A DNA stretch of 64,000 nt from the NCBI GenBank assembly GCA_016801885.1, contig CM028899.1, positions 17,933,501 through 17,997,500 of the forward strand, written 5' to 3'. The notes below the pieces were generated by a model. The model saw only the letters and a list, made by a program, of their open reading frames with translations, made no database searches and was not told the origin of the DNA. Source of the stretch: Toxotes chatareus. Its lineage: Eukaryota; Chordata; Actinopteri; Toxotidae. Within the stretch, counting starts at the first letter, position 1; each line of letters starts with the position of its first letter. The translations under genes were made by a program, and so were the position numbers. Positions 24,331-37,268 of the stretch are shown here, in pieces.

Positions 24331-27300
24331 ACACCAAATTGAAACTAAGCAGTTCTGGGCAGCTATGATTCTTAAAATATCAAATTGAGTGTAAATGTAC
24401 AGTTACAATAACTAGTCTACACTAGTTACAGATAGAATAGATATAGAAATAGATATAAGATCAGTGCACATTAATACTATTTGGTGTCCTGGCTGTTCAC
24501 AGGAGAGGATACGTGTCCTACAACTGTACAACAAGAAGATGTAAAGGCTAATTTGGGACTATGCGTGACATAAACACAATATAAAAGTAATTTAAGGTTA
24601 CTGTGAGGACTTTCCTGTCCAAGCCCTGTAGAGCCTTACTTTAAAGGAATTTAAAAATCTCTGGGTGGTATGTAAAATGGCTCTCTGTAATGCTGAGTTT
24701 GACGAAAATGTTATGATGAATGTGTGAATGTGTACAGTAACTGTGGGATTCAAAAAGAGAAAACTTTGTTCAACAGTTGTACAACATCTTCTGTGGCTGT
24801 GGAGGGCCTTTCTGAACTCTGAGAAAACAGCCCAGATTATTGTCTGTTTTAGTTTGGGACTGTAACACAAAGCTTGCATTACAAAATGGGGCTGTGGTGT
24901 TTGAAAGATGTGGGCCTTTATCCTGAAGGGGTGGTTGCATTATGTGTGTATTCAGTGTTGACTAAATCTCAGATTATCTCAGCCTCTGCTGCCTCAGAGT
25001 TTGACAATTGGTTTTAATCTGTTTCTCTTTCAGACTCTCAAATCTATGGCAGTGCAATACTAAACTTCCCTTCTGAGGTAAAAAGCAAATATGTTTTTCA
25101 TAGTGCATCTGATGGAATTGTTGATAGTAAAGACACTGAGTCATCTCTGATGAGCCTTACACAGTTTTGTTTTTGCTCTCATAGAAAAGTAACTGGGATT
25201 CATCTGTCATGATTGAGACCAAACCAGCTAACACACACGACGATATATCTGTAATTGCTGACAAATGCATTGATAATAGTAACAATATTACAGTAATTCA
25301 CAGGAAGCCATAAGCAACACGTGTTGAGACAGTCCTCCCATGGAAAACGCAACATCATGTTCAAGAGACAAAACCCTCTAGTGGCTGTAGTAATGATTTA
25401 ACAATGACCACAATTATTCTCAAACCTTACTTTTGTCAAGTTTTACAACCTCAACCATGGCAACAGAGGTCCCCCAAGCTCTAACAAAGTAGTGTAAGCA
25501 TTTTTGTGGCTAACCAAACTTTGACCATGGAATGACCACATCATAAAACGTTTATTTTTCCAGCAGTGAAATGCTGTGGTTTTGAAAGGCAGCCATAGTG
25601 GGGTGAGATCAGAGCATGTTTCTGTGTATTGTTCTAAAGGGCAGTTACAAACAGCGTATTACATCATTTACCTCCACAGGTGAAACAAACCCTTTCCAAA
25701 TGAGGACAAAGACTAATGAGATGGGCACCATCCTGCCTGGTGCTTCTTTTAAATAAAAGGAAGTGTAATAATGTAATGGCTGCCATGGCACTAATAAAGC
25801 AGGATAGGCTGAAGGTGGAGGACTTATAACAGTATCTGAACTCACACTCCAGTATTACTGAAGTTGCGAACTCAATTCCCCCTGAATCATTTTCAATATC
25901 ATTCCTCCTCCCTCTGTATCAAAGCCAACAATGGCAGTTTAATTAGTCCCAGAGCTGGCCAACTCTCCCTATCACCATCAGTCTATCCATTCCACTCTCC
26001 AATCCTTCTCTGTTTCTCTGTCTCTTTCTTCCCATATCTTCATTTGTTCCATCTATCCTGCTACAATACAATAAGCCTGCGAACTTGGCAGTCATTTCCC
26101 CTTTTATGCCGAATTCATCATGTAGTCTCACATTCTACTGCCACATACCTTCTGTGAGAGAGAGAGCCCTGCTGTCGAGAAACCAATGGCGATCGCAACC
26201 TATTCTAGCAAGGAGACAAATTAACTGCTGTTGACTCTGACACCGAGGTGAATGGAAATGAATTCAGCGAAAATGGAGCCTGACGTCTTAAGACCTGTAA
26301 GCACTGTACTGAGCAAACACAACTGTCTCTCATCACGGTGCTGTTTATTATGATCATCCAAGTGGTATTTACATCATCTTGCACCACCCCAACCTTATTA
26401 GATGTCAGACTTTGCTCACAGTGACATTTGCAAGTTTCAGAAAGTACATGCTGTCCTCTAACAGTGTCTGATCTATCGAATGCATTTCACTGCATAGGGA
26501 AAGCATTATACTAAATTAATACATGCAATTTTTTTTCAAACCAAACTTCAAAGGCTGAATAGAACCACAGTTAACTCACCATTAGACGCTGAGTGAGTGG
26601 TGTAAAGTGTGGTAAAATAAGGTGAGCAAGCTGAGTGAATGATTCAGGAGATTATTGAAAAAAAGGAACACTGGAGACCAGTGTTCCATGTAGGATACAT
26701 GGTGAAAACTGGAAAGATTGGCACGGCAACAAGGCGGTCATTGATGACATTTTAACACCACATCTATTAAATTGGTGTTTAACTACATTGAACGATGATC
26801 AGCAGCTGACGCGGCTTTCAGGCACTTCTGTGCTGTTTACTGCCAAGTCAGAAAGCAGCTATCAGAAAAATCAATTTCCCAGTTGTATTTACAACTTGTA
26901 AATACATGTGAAATCTATATAAAGTCACCTACTCTTAACTACAATAACTACACCATGACTTGAACACTGCGTTAGCCTGGTTGCAGGTCTCTGAATCACT
27001 GCTTTATATTGTACAGATCTGATGTTGTGTCCGTGACAATTGCTTAGCTTAGAAACAGTGAACATCAGTAACTATAAATCTTTGAACTCAAATTAACACC
27101 ATTCACCTCAGCAAAGTGGTTCGTAATTTACACTCACACCAGTCAGCTTTGCAGGGAGTATTAAGGATGATCCTTCTGCAAAGCCTAGCAGCTGCTTAGA
27201 TACAGTTATGGCCACAGAAATGCCAATAAGTGCGAATGAGACTGATACAAATGTACAGGTCGACTTTCTGAAACGACAGCTCTTAAACTCTAAAAATGTT

Positions 27301-30300
27301 TCCCATTGTCTTCCTTTCCCAGGAAGAATTCAGCTAATAAGTGGCTGAGTGAGTAAAGAGTAATAATACAGCCATTCAGTCTGAAAACTGGCCAAGACTG
27401 ACCATGAGGGACAGGCTCTGAGATGACAGCCAGAGTATGTGACTGGCAGAGGAAAAAAAAAATGATGACACTGAAAACCTGGGTGTAGCTATGACATGGT
27501 GGGCACCACAACAACAGCTGAGTAGCCCAATAATTTATGTCATGAGGAAGAATTTGGCTCCCCCCAGATAAGCAGACAGAAACTCTGTTAGTATTCAGTT
27601 GGAGATTTATATGGTTTAGCGCTCTGATGGTGAAAGGCTAAATTTATTGAATAACTCTGAGCACATTTTTTCTGTAAATGTGGAGAAGACATACAGCTTA
27701 GCCACCTACAAGCTTCTGATTTTCAATTCACCACAAAAAAAGACATGCCACACCAAGTCACCTCTAAGCCTCTACAGCATCCCTCAAACCTTGATGGAAA
27801 GCTCTATTAGCACTGACAAAGCAACAGTTGGATCATATTGCTGTGGGCAGAAGAAATGGAGCTGTGATATAATGTCCATTAGCAGTGAAGGTGTTCACAT
27901 GTGTTTTATGGAGCTGATACGAAATCAATTGCTGTGGGTGGAGGCAAAGATAAATCAGCCTTCATAGCACAGTGAAGGTTGGACAGATGTGTCTAAAGTC
28001 CATAAGGAATACATACACAGATAAAACTGTACAGTGACCTTGAGTCAGTGAATCTTCAGGGAAGTAACCTTTGTACTTTTAGTCCAACTGAACTTAAAAT
28101 CCCACCTCATGTTAAATGATCACTATAAATATCACACAATGTACTCTGTCCCTAAACTGTGCTTTGTATTGTAACTAACAATGGACAGGGCTGGTGGAAA
28201 AACACTCACTTTTGGCTTGCAAGTGTGTGAATGTGAGTGTGAAAAAAAAAAAATAAATTCAATTGTGACATCCTGTGCAATCTCGGCAGTTTGAAATTCG
28301 ACAAAATTGCTTTTCACCCCACACTTACACTGGTCACCTTCTACTGTACAGAAGGTATTATAGACCGCTTTCTGCAGCACTGAACATCTTCAGTTGCTTC
28401 AGAGCTAGAGGATAATGTTGGTGAGTGGTGATCTTCATTGTGTAATTTCTGAGGCAGTGCCATCTTGTTACTTCAAAATAAATCCAGTCCTGAGACTGGT
28501 TGGGAATTTCTGCTGCTGCACATACACAGGTTTGGTGTTTTATGAACTTCCTTCCCTATGACTCTGACTCGGTAGATGCAGGTTATGATAATCATATGGA
28601 GATGGTATGGAAATGAAAAATTACCCCTATTGTTACAAGAGCGCCTCACAATGCAAGCCCAGCACTTTTTCTATATGGAAATGAGCAAAGTGTATAAATG
28701 CCCCCTCTCTGACCTTAATTTAACACTGTATTTTCTATTGACCTTGATTCAGTTGCTTCTCGGTTGGTTTCGCCTGCAGCCATTGTGGGCGAGATGTGAT
28801 TACAGTAAATTTGATCCCATAAATGAATCCAAATAATGCAGTAATATTTACGGGGAACTCAACATTAGGTTGACTGATTAAGTCAAATTTAGGTTGAATA
28901 AATCTGCAGCGAGCATTATTTGCTTTCATTGCATATATGAATTAAATATTACAGTGATCTAAATACATCACCATGATGTGTATAGAATGTGATCGGTGGA
29001 TTACAGGGACAATGAGTGAAGTCATTTTTTTTTGCAGGATTTTTTTTTCTCAGTGCAGAGTGACAATTAAGGGTTTTAACAGCCAGTGTGTGTGTCTGCG
29101 CTTTTTTTTAATTGGCCCACATTAAAATTAATTAAATGATTGTGCAAAGAAGATGGATTGTCCACTCATTAAACTATGTACACATTCTTGTGAATCTGCC
29201 TTTATTCACATGATAAGGAAAAGAGCTGTAGTCTTTGAATCTCTGCATCTGTTTTAATAAATCATGGTGCAAATCTAGGTGAAGGTGCAAAATCAGTTAA
29301 CTGTACATATTACAGTTGGGGCTTTCTTGTGCCCCAGGCACAGTAGTAAACATGATTGGATCAGGAGTAATTTATTTGCAGGTGCAGCAGGGCCTGACCT
29401 CAGTCTTTTTATTTCCTTTACAAGCAATGAATTCACCACCATGGGATACTAACAATTTTGTAATGAAAAGAATCCCGGCTGGATAAATCCAAACTACTTT
29501 CCGCATTTCATTCCACATTTATTCTTTTGCCAAGTACATTATCTTGGACATCACTGATCAGATTGTGATGAAACATAATTAGATTTATTGTATTAGATTT
29601 TAGATTGCCAATAGCCAGAGAAAACTATGAAACTGTAAAGTTATTTGGAGAAAACTAAGAATACAGTTGTTTTGCAACAACTGAAGTATAGTGGTTTCTG
29701 TGTGGTGTACAGACAAAACAATGGTTGCTCTAGTTAAGCTTGCAGTAGTGGGAGATTCTGGCTCCATTTCATCCCCATAATATTATCTGCCTTGCCTCTG
29801 TTCTCCCCATGATCAGTGTGGCAGCTGTGCTCCAATCTGGAAGCCATGCAGAATATTAACTTACAAACAACTAGTTTGGTGCAGACTAAAGCAGCAAGAA
29901 CCTGCTGTTTGTCACTGACGCTGAAGCAAGGTAAGAGTAGGGATGTGTAACTGTGCAGTGCCTTCCATCCACCACACATTCTTCAAATAACAGGGAGCAG
30001 ACATCACATGACAGATACAATGGTTTTGCTGTCAGGTTTACATGCAAGCCTGCGTACTGTTGACTGTCAATTCTGAGTGACTGATATTGTTAATAATCAC
30101 TATTCAGTTCAACTCAGTACAGACTCTTGTTCAAACTAGATTAAAATGACATTGTTGATTTGTTAGTGTCTGTCAGCTTAAAAATTCATATCACAGCAGA
30201 ACATACAAATCAAATATACACATAATTAAGCCAAATGGCAGTACAGTGTGTACAGCATACAACACCCTCTATCTTTAGACACTTGATTTGGATAAAAACA

Positions 30301-31976
30301 AAAATCTTTAAAAGCAAAAAAGGAACACGCCTCAGAAAGAGCAACAGAGGAGGGGTCGCGCTTCCAAAGCAGACAGAAATATAGCACGGATCATCATGTA
30401 CACAGCAGACAGAAATAACAACAGTAAAATCACACTATGGAAATACAAAATTAGGAAGCAAGAAGAGAAAAGAGGAGAATGGAAGAGATAGATACAGACA
30501 CCATTCACACAGAGGGAGACAAGACAGGAGGCGAGATGAGTCTCCTGGTGAGTGAACATCCCAATCAAAGATGTCTGGAAGGAGGCACCAAGCTGCCAAA
30601 GGGAGATCAGGAGGTCCCAGGATGGTCAATTGTCCAGTGCAGAACAGTCAGTACTTGAAGAAAGTACAAGGGAGGAGAAGACTGAGAGAGCGGCAGAAAG
30701 GGAGAGATAGACACACACACAGCTTGGACACTGATGTGAGAAATGCTTTGTTTTTCAGAAAGTCTTACATAATTCTTGTCAGCAGGACAGACATGAGCTT
30801 TAATAACTTACATCTAAATGTAAGACCAGAAAAAAAATCACTTTTGCCAAATTGGATTTTCTACTCCTGATCAAAGTTACTGCCCTTGATTTAGACAAAA
30901 GCGTGACATCATTTGTACAGCTCCAGACAGACAAATGGAAAAAGCATCTTTTTTGCCCCTTTCCCTCCCTGTCCACAGTAAATCAACACAGCCACAGTGA
31001 CTCAGATTAGGAAGCAGTTTTAGATTTTCATCCTGAACTAGAAAACACGGATCAGTGAATCCATTCCTTAGCATGAATATAATTTACATGTCCCCTTTAT
31101 GGACTTCCCTTAATCCTTTTACTCTGTCCCTTCTCCCCTATCCATTTTGTTTGGCCAGGGGACAACACAGGTAGACATTCTCACTTGTCTCGTTAAATTT
31201 AAACACAGATCTTCCAGCACACAGTTAATCAACCACTTCATCAAGGCAACCTATAGGAGAAGGAACTTTGTTGCACCTGTAACCACACCCAGACTGAGAC
31301 ATGCAGAATATGGACAGCGCTCATAGAGATACTGGGCTGCTGACTGACATGTCAAGCTGTTACACCACCACGTCAGTCTAAGGTAAGAGAACCAGAAAGT
31401 GCACTGGAGATTGGTGTGACACTGATTTCACATAGACAGTTGAGTACAACCAACCTGCTTAAAAAAGATTTTTAGATAGCTGGTTTGAAATTTGTTGATT
31501 TCTTCCCCTAATAAAAGTACTTTGTTCTTTGTTCTTTGGTGGGAGAAAAAAAGGCTGACAGAAGCAGAGATGGATAAAGATTAGAATGTGACAGAAACAC
31601 AGACGGAGAGACCGGCAGCAAACAAAAGCTGTTTTCCCCTATTTGCAGGCTGTAGGACATGAAGAGAAAATATGGGGAAATAAGGAGACACTTGCTTATC
31701 TCATTATTTTTGAGAAAAAGAATGAGCAAAAATAAGATGCCATTCTTTCTGTTCTCCCATTACAAACACCTGCTGCGTTTTAAATGAAATCATTTGGTGT
31801 GAGTATCTTCTTAATTCACATTTCCAAAACCTCATCATGTACCTGTGATTCACAACAACCTCCTTATTATGAGAACGAAACCACTCCAGCACACTTCAGT
31901 AGGAGTCATTCAGAGTGCTGAATAATTTACATCTCCTTTCTCTTCAGTTCCTCTTACAGTCATGGATGTCTCTGTC
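24331..31976. other. Long non-coding stretch, largely unique
   Basis: About 7.6 kb without a recognisable mobile element or gene. It includes a candidate 44-nt exon at 25034-25077 and another splice-like segment at 29825-29930 (see findings). The stretch about 28560-28970 is free of simple repeats and might be conserved non-coding DNA, but that is only an impression. A purine-rich block lies at 30300-30720. Confidence 0.4.
25034..25077 (+). other. Candidate 44-nt exon (splice-site appearance only)
   Basis: The acceptor TCTGTTTCTCTTTCAG ends at 25033. The donor GAG|GTAAAA is at 25077/25078. The 44 bases are open in one of three frames, reading SQIYGSAILNFPSE after two leading bases. No family is recognised and no partner exon is seen. 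Confidence 0.15.
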
Positions 31977-31999
31977 TCACACACACACACACACACACA
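31977..31999. repeat. (CA)n microsatellite
   Basis: About 11 CA units. Confidence 0.95.
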
Positions 32000-33224
32000 T
32001 TACATTCATTTTCATTACTTAAAGAGCCCTTCAGTGTGTGGGGAGAGAAAAAAAATCTTTAAACAGCTATGACTTTTCTAGCATCAATCACCAGGAATAA
32101 GGAGGAGGAGGAATGTAAAGAAAACAGGGAGGACACAGGAAAGCTACCTGTGTAAATCACCAGAAATGGAGAATGAGAGGGGGAGGAGAAGGAGAAAAGA
32201 TAACATGACGAGGCCACAAGAGAGAGCTTTGGGCGTCAATCACCACAAGATGAAAAAGGGAAAAGTGGAAGCAGAAGAAGAAGAGAGCAGGAAGACGTGT
32301 TTAACATTCTCTGTCCGTCATTTGAAAGTGTGTTAGATGAATACCTGACTGCTGTTTAAGTGTTTGGAGGAGGAGGAGGAGGAGGAAGAGGAGGAGGGGA
32401 GAGGGAGTGTGGATGAGGAGAAAAATGGCGGCATTAGAGGGAAAATGAGATTTGCAGCCACTACAGAATCTCACGGCTGTATTGCCTTGTTGGATTGGAA
32501 ACATGACAGATGGTCGTGGCAAAGGACTTACACACACAGACACAGACACACACACACACACACAGAAACACACAATTCAGCCCAAACTTGTAAACACTGC
32601 TGCCCACATACTGTATTTATTGGAGGAGTTACTAATTCAGATTAGCATTCTGTGGTATAATTGTGTCTGTGCATCTTTCTGCTTGTGTGAACTTGTCACA
32701 GTGAGCATGTTTCATTCATATACTATAGTTTAGTGCGTAGACAGATCTCAGAATACATTACAGTAGCATAGACTAAAGACATTTTGTCCAGCCTATTTTG
32801 CAACTGTACAATAAGCACATGCAATTTCCTTGAAATAAGAAACAGTGTGTCATGTTTAAGTTCCTTCTTTGCTTAGATAAATCATACCCCATATGTGCCA
32901 GTAGATTACTGGAGTTGCAAATAACAGACTCATATTCTGTATGATTCAGTGAAGAAGAAAACAACAAGACTAAGAGTCAATAGCTGTGCTAGCTGCGCTA
33001 TGATGCTGTACTTGCGCCAGGTTCACATCATATGGGATGGTTGGTAGAGATGGGAAGGATTCCTGTGTTAAACATGCAAGCTTTCACATCATGTAATAAT
33101 TCAGTGCACAGAAGTGGTCAAGTGAGAATTAGAGACACTCACATTGATGATATAACACCATATCCATTAAATTGACAATATCACACTATATACATTAAAT
33201 GGTTATTAATGTCATTGCTTTTAC
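32000..33224. other. Non-coding, purine-rich with microsatellites
   Basis: Purine-rich sequence at 32040-32300 and a (GGA)n tract at about 32366-32400, which produces glutamate runs in a chance frame. (CA)n lies at about 32530-32566. No gene supported. Confidence 0.5.
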
Positions 33225-33360
33225 CATCATGAGAGGAGTGTGAACAAAAGTCTGTAGCAAATTTCATGGCAATCCATCCAATAGTTATTGTAGTTAGATA
33301 TTTCAACGTGGACCAAAATGGTGGACCGTCTACAGAGCCACACTGTTAGCATGGCTAAAA
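33225..33360. repeat. Dispersed percomorph repeat fragment
   Basis: Contains AATTTCATGGCAATCCATCC, GGACCAAAATGGTGGACC and GCATGGCTAAAAATCCCTG in order. I recognise this combination as a very common dispersed sequence in percomorph genomes, possibly the tail of an RTE-type LINE. Only a fragment is present. Confidence 0.55.
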
Positions 33361-33800
33361 ATCCCTGAGCAAATAAGCCACTCTTTCTAAGCAAGCCTCA
33401 CTCCAGATGCATCAGGAGATCAAACATTGTACTCTGTTGTTGCACTGATTGTCCTTGCAGATGTTCTATACTGAAACCAAGCATGATTGTTCTGATAGAA
33501 ATAACGTCCAAGCATCCTTTCCAGTTATTTCCAGTTTCCAGTGATTGATCTGGTGAGACATTGTCATTAAAGCTATACACTTTAAAAGGCCTGAACTCAG
33601 AGGACTGAATACACCTAGTTACTGATTGGCTGAGTTACTCAGTTACTGAGTTACTTTTTTCTTTCAGCACTCAAAAGAGACTGCATGTGACGGGTTGAAA
33701 ATAATTTACATGCATCGGAAATAGTGACACCTTCCAATCAGTCAGATATGAAGCATCAGGCAAACCACTGAAGTCACCACCGGCTGATCCGCCTTCCATC

Positions 33801-33854
33801 TGACAGCTCATCAGCTAATCAATCAGCTAACCTTTTACAGTAGATCATCAATCA
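33801..33854. promoter_or_regulatory. Cluster of HOX/PBX- and MEIS-type motifs
   Basis: TGACAG (MEIS/PREP consensus) at 33801-33806 is followed by two ATCAATCA motifs at 33818-33825 and 33847-33854. The reverse complement, TGATTGAT, fits the bipartite PBX-HOX site. The motifs are seen directly; regulatory function is inferred. Confidence 0.25.
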
Positions 33855-34579
33855 TACTAACGAAACTCAATGAAGCGCCCTTTATAATCTGGCAGCTCAC
33901 ACTCTGTTCACTCTACTGATCACTGAGGCCATCACTGCAGAAACCCTCCTCTCCACCTGTGCACAGGATGGTGCTTTAGCTCTTGGTTTTAACTGCTTTG
34001 GTTTTAACTGAATGATAGATAATTCTGTACTGGGTTTTGCTGTTCACCCATTTAACATCCACTTTACTGCCAGTGACACACAGTAAGTCAATGTCATGTA
34101 CAATTATACTGCTGAGGTCAATAGGAAAAGTGATTAGCTCTAAGGAACCTATGGAAATTAAACTATAAGGAGTCTATATTTTATCCCCTTAGCTTATGTA
34201 ACAGAAGTGTACCGGTGAAAATTAGTAATGAAGTTGAATTCTCTGGAGGAAACCTCTGCTCTGGAGGGGGAAAAAAAAAGAGTAATGCCCTCCCTGTTTA
34301 AGCAGCTGCTATTAGTTTGGTCTATGGTAAGGAAATCAACCTCTGACTTCCCATGAGAGTTGTTCCTGTACTAGATGTGAATGTACGTGATCACTGTTCA
34401 CAGGCCTGTGGGAACTGAATGCTCAGTGCTCAGAGTCAGTGAAGGGTTAAAACGTGATGCAGAAGTGGATATGGAAATGTGCTTTAATTATCCATTTTCA
34501 CACCACTCTTGCCTCAGTATTAATGTACTGATGACATTTAACATGTAATTAGCCGTAGAGGTCAATAATGACATTTTCA

Positions 34580-35017
34580 GAATCAGATCAGAATCAGAAT
34601 CAGAATCAGAATCAGGTTTATTGGCCAAGTTTGTACATACAAGTTTGTACATACAAACAAGGAATTTGACTCCGGTTTTTCTTCCTCTCCTGCGGTACAA
34701 CAACAAAGACAACAACAACAACAACACACAACCGACGGAACACTAATGGTGCAAAATGTGGGTGGTGCAATTTGTTCCAGAAACTAAAGATAACTATATA
34801 ACTATTTACATATATATAAATATATATCTAGGCTATTGACAGAAATAGTGCAGGTTATAGTAAAAAAAAAAAAAAAAAACAAAACAAAAAACAAAACAAA
34901 ACATAAAGACACGGTGAAATGAGGTAGTGGAAAAATGTGCAAATATGCTGAAGGAGGTAGTGGGGAAAGAAACAGTCACATGTTCATCAGAGCCACAGCC
35001 TGGGGAAAGAAACTGTA
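34580..35017 (-). mobile_element. L2-like LINE 3' end, copy 2 (5'-truncated)
   Basis: On the minus strand, 35016-34977 reads SFFPQAVALMNM then a stop, as in the copy at 11571-11953. The same 3' UTR blocks follow, including the (TTG)n region, CCAATAAA and a (CTGATT)n tail (34580-34614). It differs by a longer A/T tract (34861-34902, A-rich on the plus strand) and a short internal duplication of TTTGTACATACA near 34630-34656. Truncated at essentially the same 5' point as copy 1. Confidence 0.8.
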
Positions 35018-35518
35018 GAAACATGTAAATGTTTGTCATGGCTTAATTTAGACATGGCAGAAGGAACCCCACAATGCTCATGTAATAACTGGCACTGGGT
35101 GTGCAAAAGGGAACAGAGGCACTGCTGGGAAAGAGAGGTGAGTCAAGAATTAATTGGTACACAGGAACCTTTAGGGATTGAATTTGGATTTTCTTTTTTT
35201 TTACCATTGAAGTCTTAATTGATGTCCATTATGAGAGAGAGGCCCTCAGTTCATACAGTGAATCCACTGATAAATTTCATCATTTTCACTGTTAGAAATA
35301 TAGGAACAGAGGCTGTGGCTCTGATTATCATTGAAGTTATGTTAAGGTTCCTTTTATTTTATTTCCATGTTTTGCTGGGCAGGGTGAGGAGGAATAATTT
35401 TTTATACAAAACTTCAAAACTTGATTTTTAAATAGATTTCTTTTTTTATGGATAAGAGATGATAACTGAGTAATACATTTAGGGCACGTCCGTTCAAGGC
35501 ACGTTTAATCTATCTTTT

Positions 35519-35563
35519 AAAAAAAAAAAAAAAAAAAAGGCTATAGCCATTCTGGCTGTAGCC
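35519..35563. repeat. A20 tract next to a short hairpin
   Basis: Twenty A at 35519-35538, then GGCTATAGCC, ATTCT and GGCTGTAGCC. The two ten-base arms pair with one G.T wobble around a five-base loop. Confidence 0.7.
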
Positions 35564-36329
35564 TTATCTATGTTAAGTAGGCTACATCTTTAAATATAGC
35601 CCTCGTGATTATTATAAATGTACTATTCACGTCTTAGTTTAATGGCACTGAATTTTGTCTGAAGCTGGAAGTCACTGACAGAGGTATAGTTCAGTTGTCT
35701 TAACAGTTAAGTAAAACTTTTTCATATCTCAGCTAAGAAACATATAGCTGTTTTCAACTGACTTCAGACTGCAGAAAGTTTGAGCCTGGGTTTTGGGCTG
35801 TGATCACACACTGCAAGCTTGTAGCATCTTAAGTCTGCAGGGACTTCAGGGGGATTTGGCAGCATAGGAAATTCAACACTTTCACACAAAGAAGAAGAAA
35901 CTTTCACTGTCATTTTCAAAACCATCTCCATAATAAGTCTGCGGCCCAATTTAATTTTCTCACCACCCAATTTTAGGTCCTGTCCCAGACTTTGAGAGAA
36001 TAATCTACGGCATCACTATATAATTAACTAGAAAGGTCAAAGGTCATCTGGTTTTCAATTAGGCTGTTATCTTCTGAGGATGGATCTAGTATTTGATTCC
36101 TTTCTATAGAACAGGTTCAGAGAAATTAATGTCTCCCATGTCTGAACCAATCCCCCAAGTATTCATCCAGTTATTCACTAGCTTGGATATAATGTCTGTC
36201 TCTTTCTTTTTTTTTCTTTTTTTTTGGATGGAGAATCCATCCTTTGAATTGGTTGAATTTAAAGCACACTCTGCAGTCAAAATGCTACTTCAACAGGCTA
36301 TTTACCACAGGTAGAGCTGTGTGTATGGG
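35564..36329. other. Non-coding DNA
   Basis: No gene or repeat recognised beyond a T-rich stretch at about 36201-36226. Confidence 0.45.
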
Positions 36330-36690
36330 GGAATGGAGGGAGAGACCAGTGGAGCTGGAGTCCACAGCAGACACAGAGGACAACAGGAACAGCACTGAGC
36401 GTGATGAGAAGGCAAAGGAAGAGGAGCGGGTGAATCAGGAGCACAGCAGAGAAGTGAGCAGGCGCCCGGAACTAACTACACTAGGAATTAACTCACATGA
36501 AAGTCGGCAGCACATTACCATTAAAGTGAAGTGACTTAGACACAGGTGAGCAGGAGATGTGGAGGGAAGCAGAAACTAGGTCTAACACACTCAGGCCTAG
36601 ACACACAAACACATAACACACAGACAGGAAAACAGACAAAAAGGGGAGGGGAAACAGTAGAGACATGAGGGAAGAGGGAGGGACTGTCTG
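36330..36690 (+). repeat. Purine-rich dispersed repeat, copy A
   Basis: Shares blocks in the same order with 49920-50250: GGAATT(A/G)A(A/C)TCACATG, ACAGGTGAGCAGGAGAT, CCAGGCCTAGACACAC-like sequence and CAGGAAAACAGACAAA. No coding potential. Family not identified. Confidence 0.6.
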
Positions 36691-36858
36691 CTCTTAGCAA
36701 TCTCAGAATGAGTCTGTTTAGTTCTCAGATAAGATAATAATTATTTGACATCTGCTGCAATCCACCTTCAATATGATTGTTTTTTATTTACTATATATTA
36801 AACCTGCATTAATAGATTATTTGGCCAGTTGAGAGGAAGCTTTAAACACAACACTGGT

Positions 36859-37210
36859 TATTAGAAACTCTCAATGCAACGATATAACGCTGGGGTTATT
36901 CTTCACCCGTGTGCATATTCCGGTTAAAGAATACGGGGGACTCCGATGACGTTTTCTAAGCGTTTTAATAATGAACAGTCAGGTACACTCGTAGCCGAGC
37001 CAGAGAACCAGGAGGAAAAAACCCACTGAGCTTACTCCTTATTTTCTCTTCAAAAACTCTCTCTCGCCCAGACATAGCTGTCCCCCAACAGCCTGATCTA
37101 ATAACACGTGAACTAAAAATGCCTGACCAAATATCACAACTGGAATCAAATCATAAACAAATCCTAACATACTCTAGTAATATGTATAGTCTATTAGGGA
37201 ATTTAGAACA
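36859..37210 (-). repeat. 3' LTR of the BEL/Pao element
   Basis: About 352 bp, matching 43351-43703 except at about 37022, 37058-37071 and 37081-37087 (short substitutions and indels). In sense orientation it starts TGTTCTAAATT and ends TTTCTAATA, so it lacks the usual terminal CA. A possible polyadenylation signal ATTAAA lies at 36969-36964 on the minus strand. Confidence 0.93.
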
Positions 37211-37221
37211 GCCGCCCCCTA
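37211..37221 (-). other. Polypurine tract of the BEL/Pao element
   Basis: In sense orientation AGGGGGCGGC directly precedes the 3' LTR start TGTTC. This is the expected position of the plus-strand primer. It is short and interrupted by C. Confidence 0.65.
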
Positions 37222-37268
37222 AATAGCATAGCTATTTAGAAACAAACATAAATTCCCACAACAGTCCT

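Noticed and set aside
32301..32645. Glu-rich and Thr-His-rich frames
   Set aside because: Explained by the (GGA)n tract at 32366-32400 and the (CA)n tract at 32530-32566.
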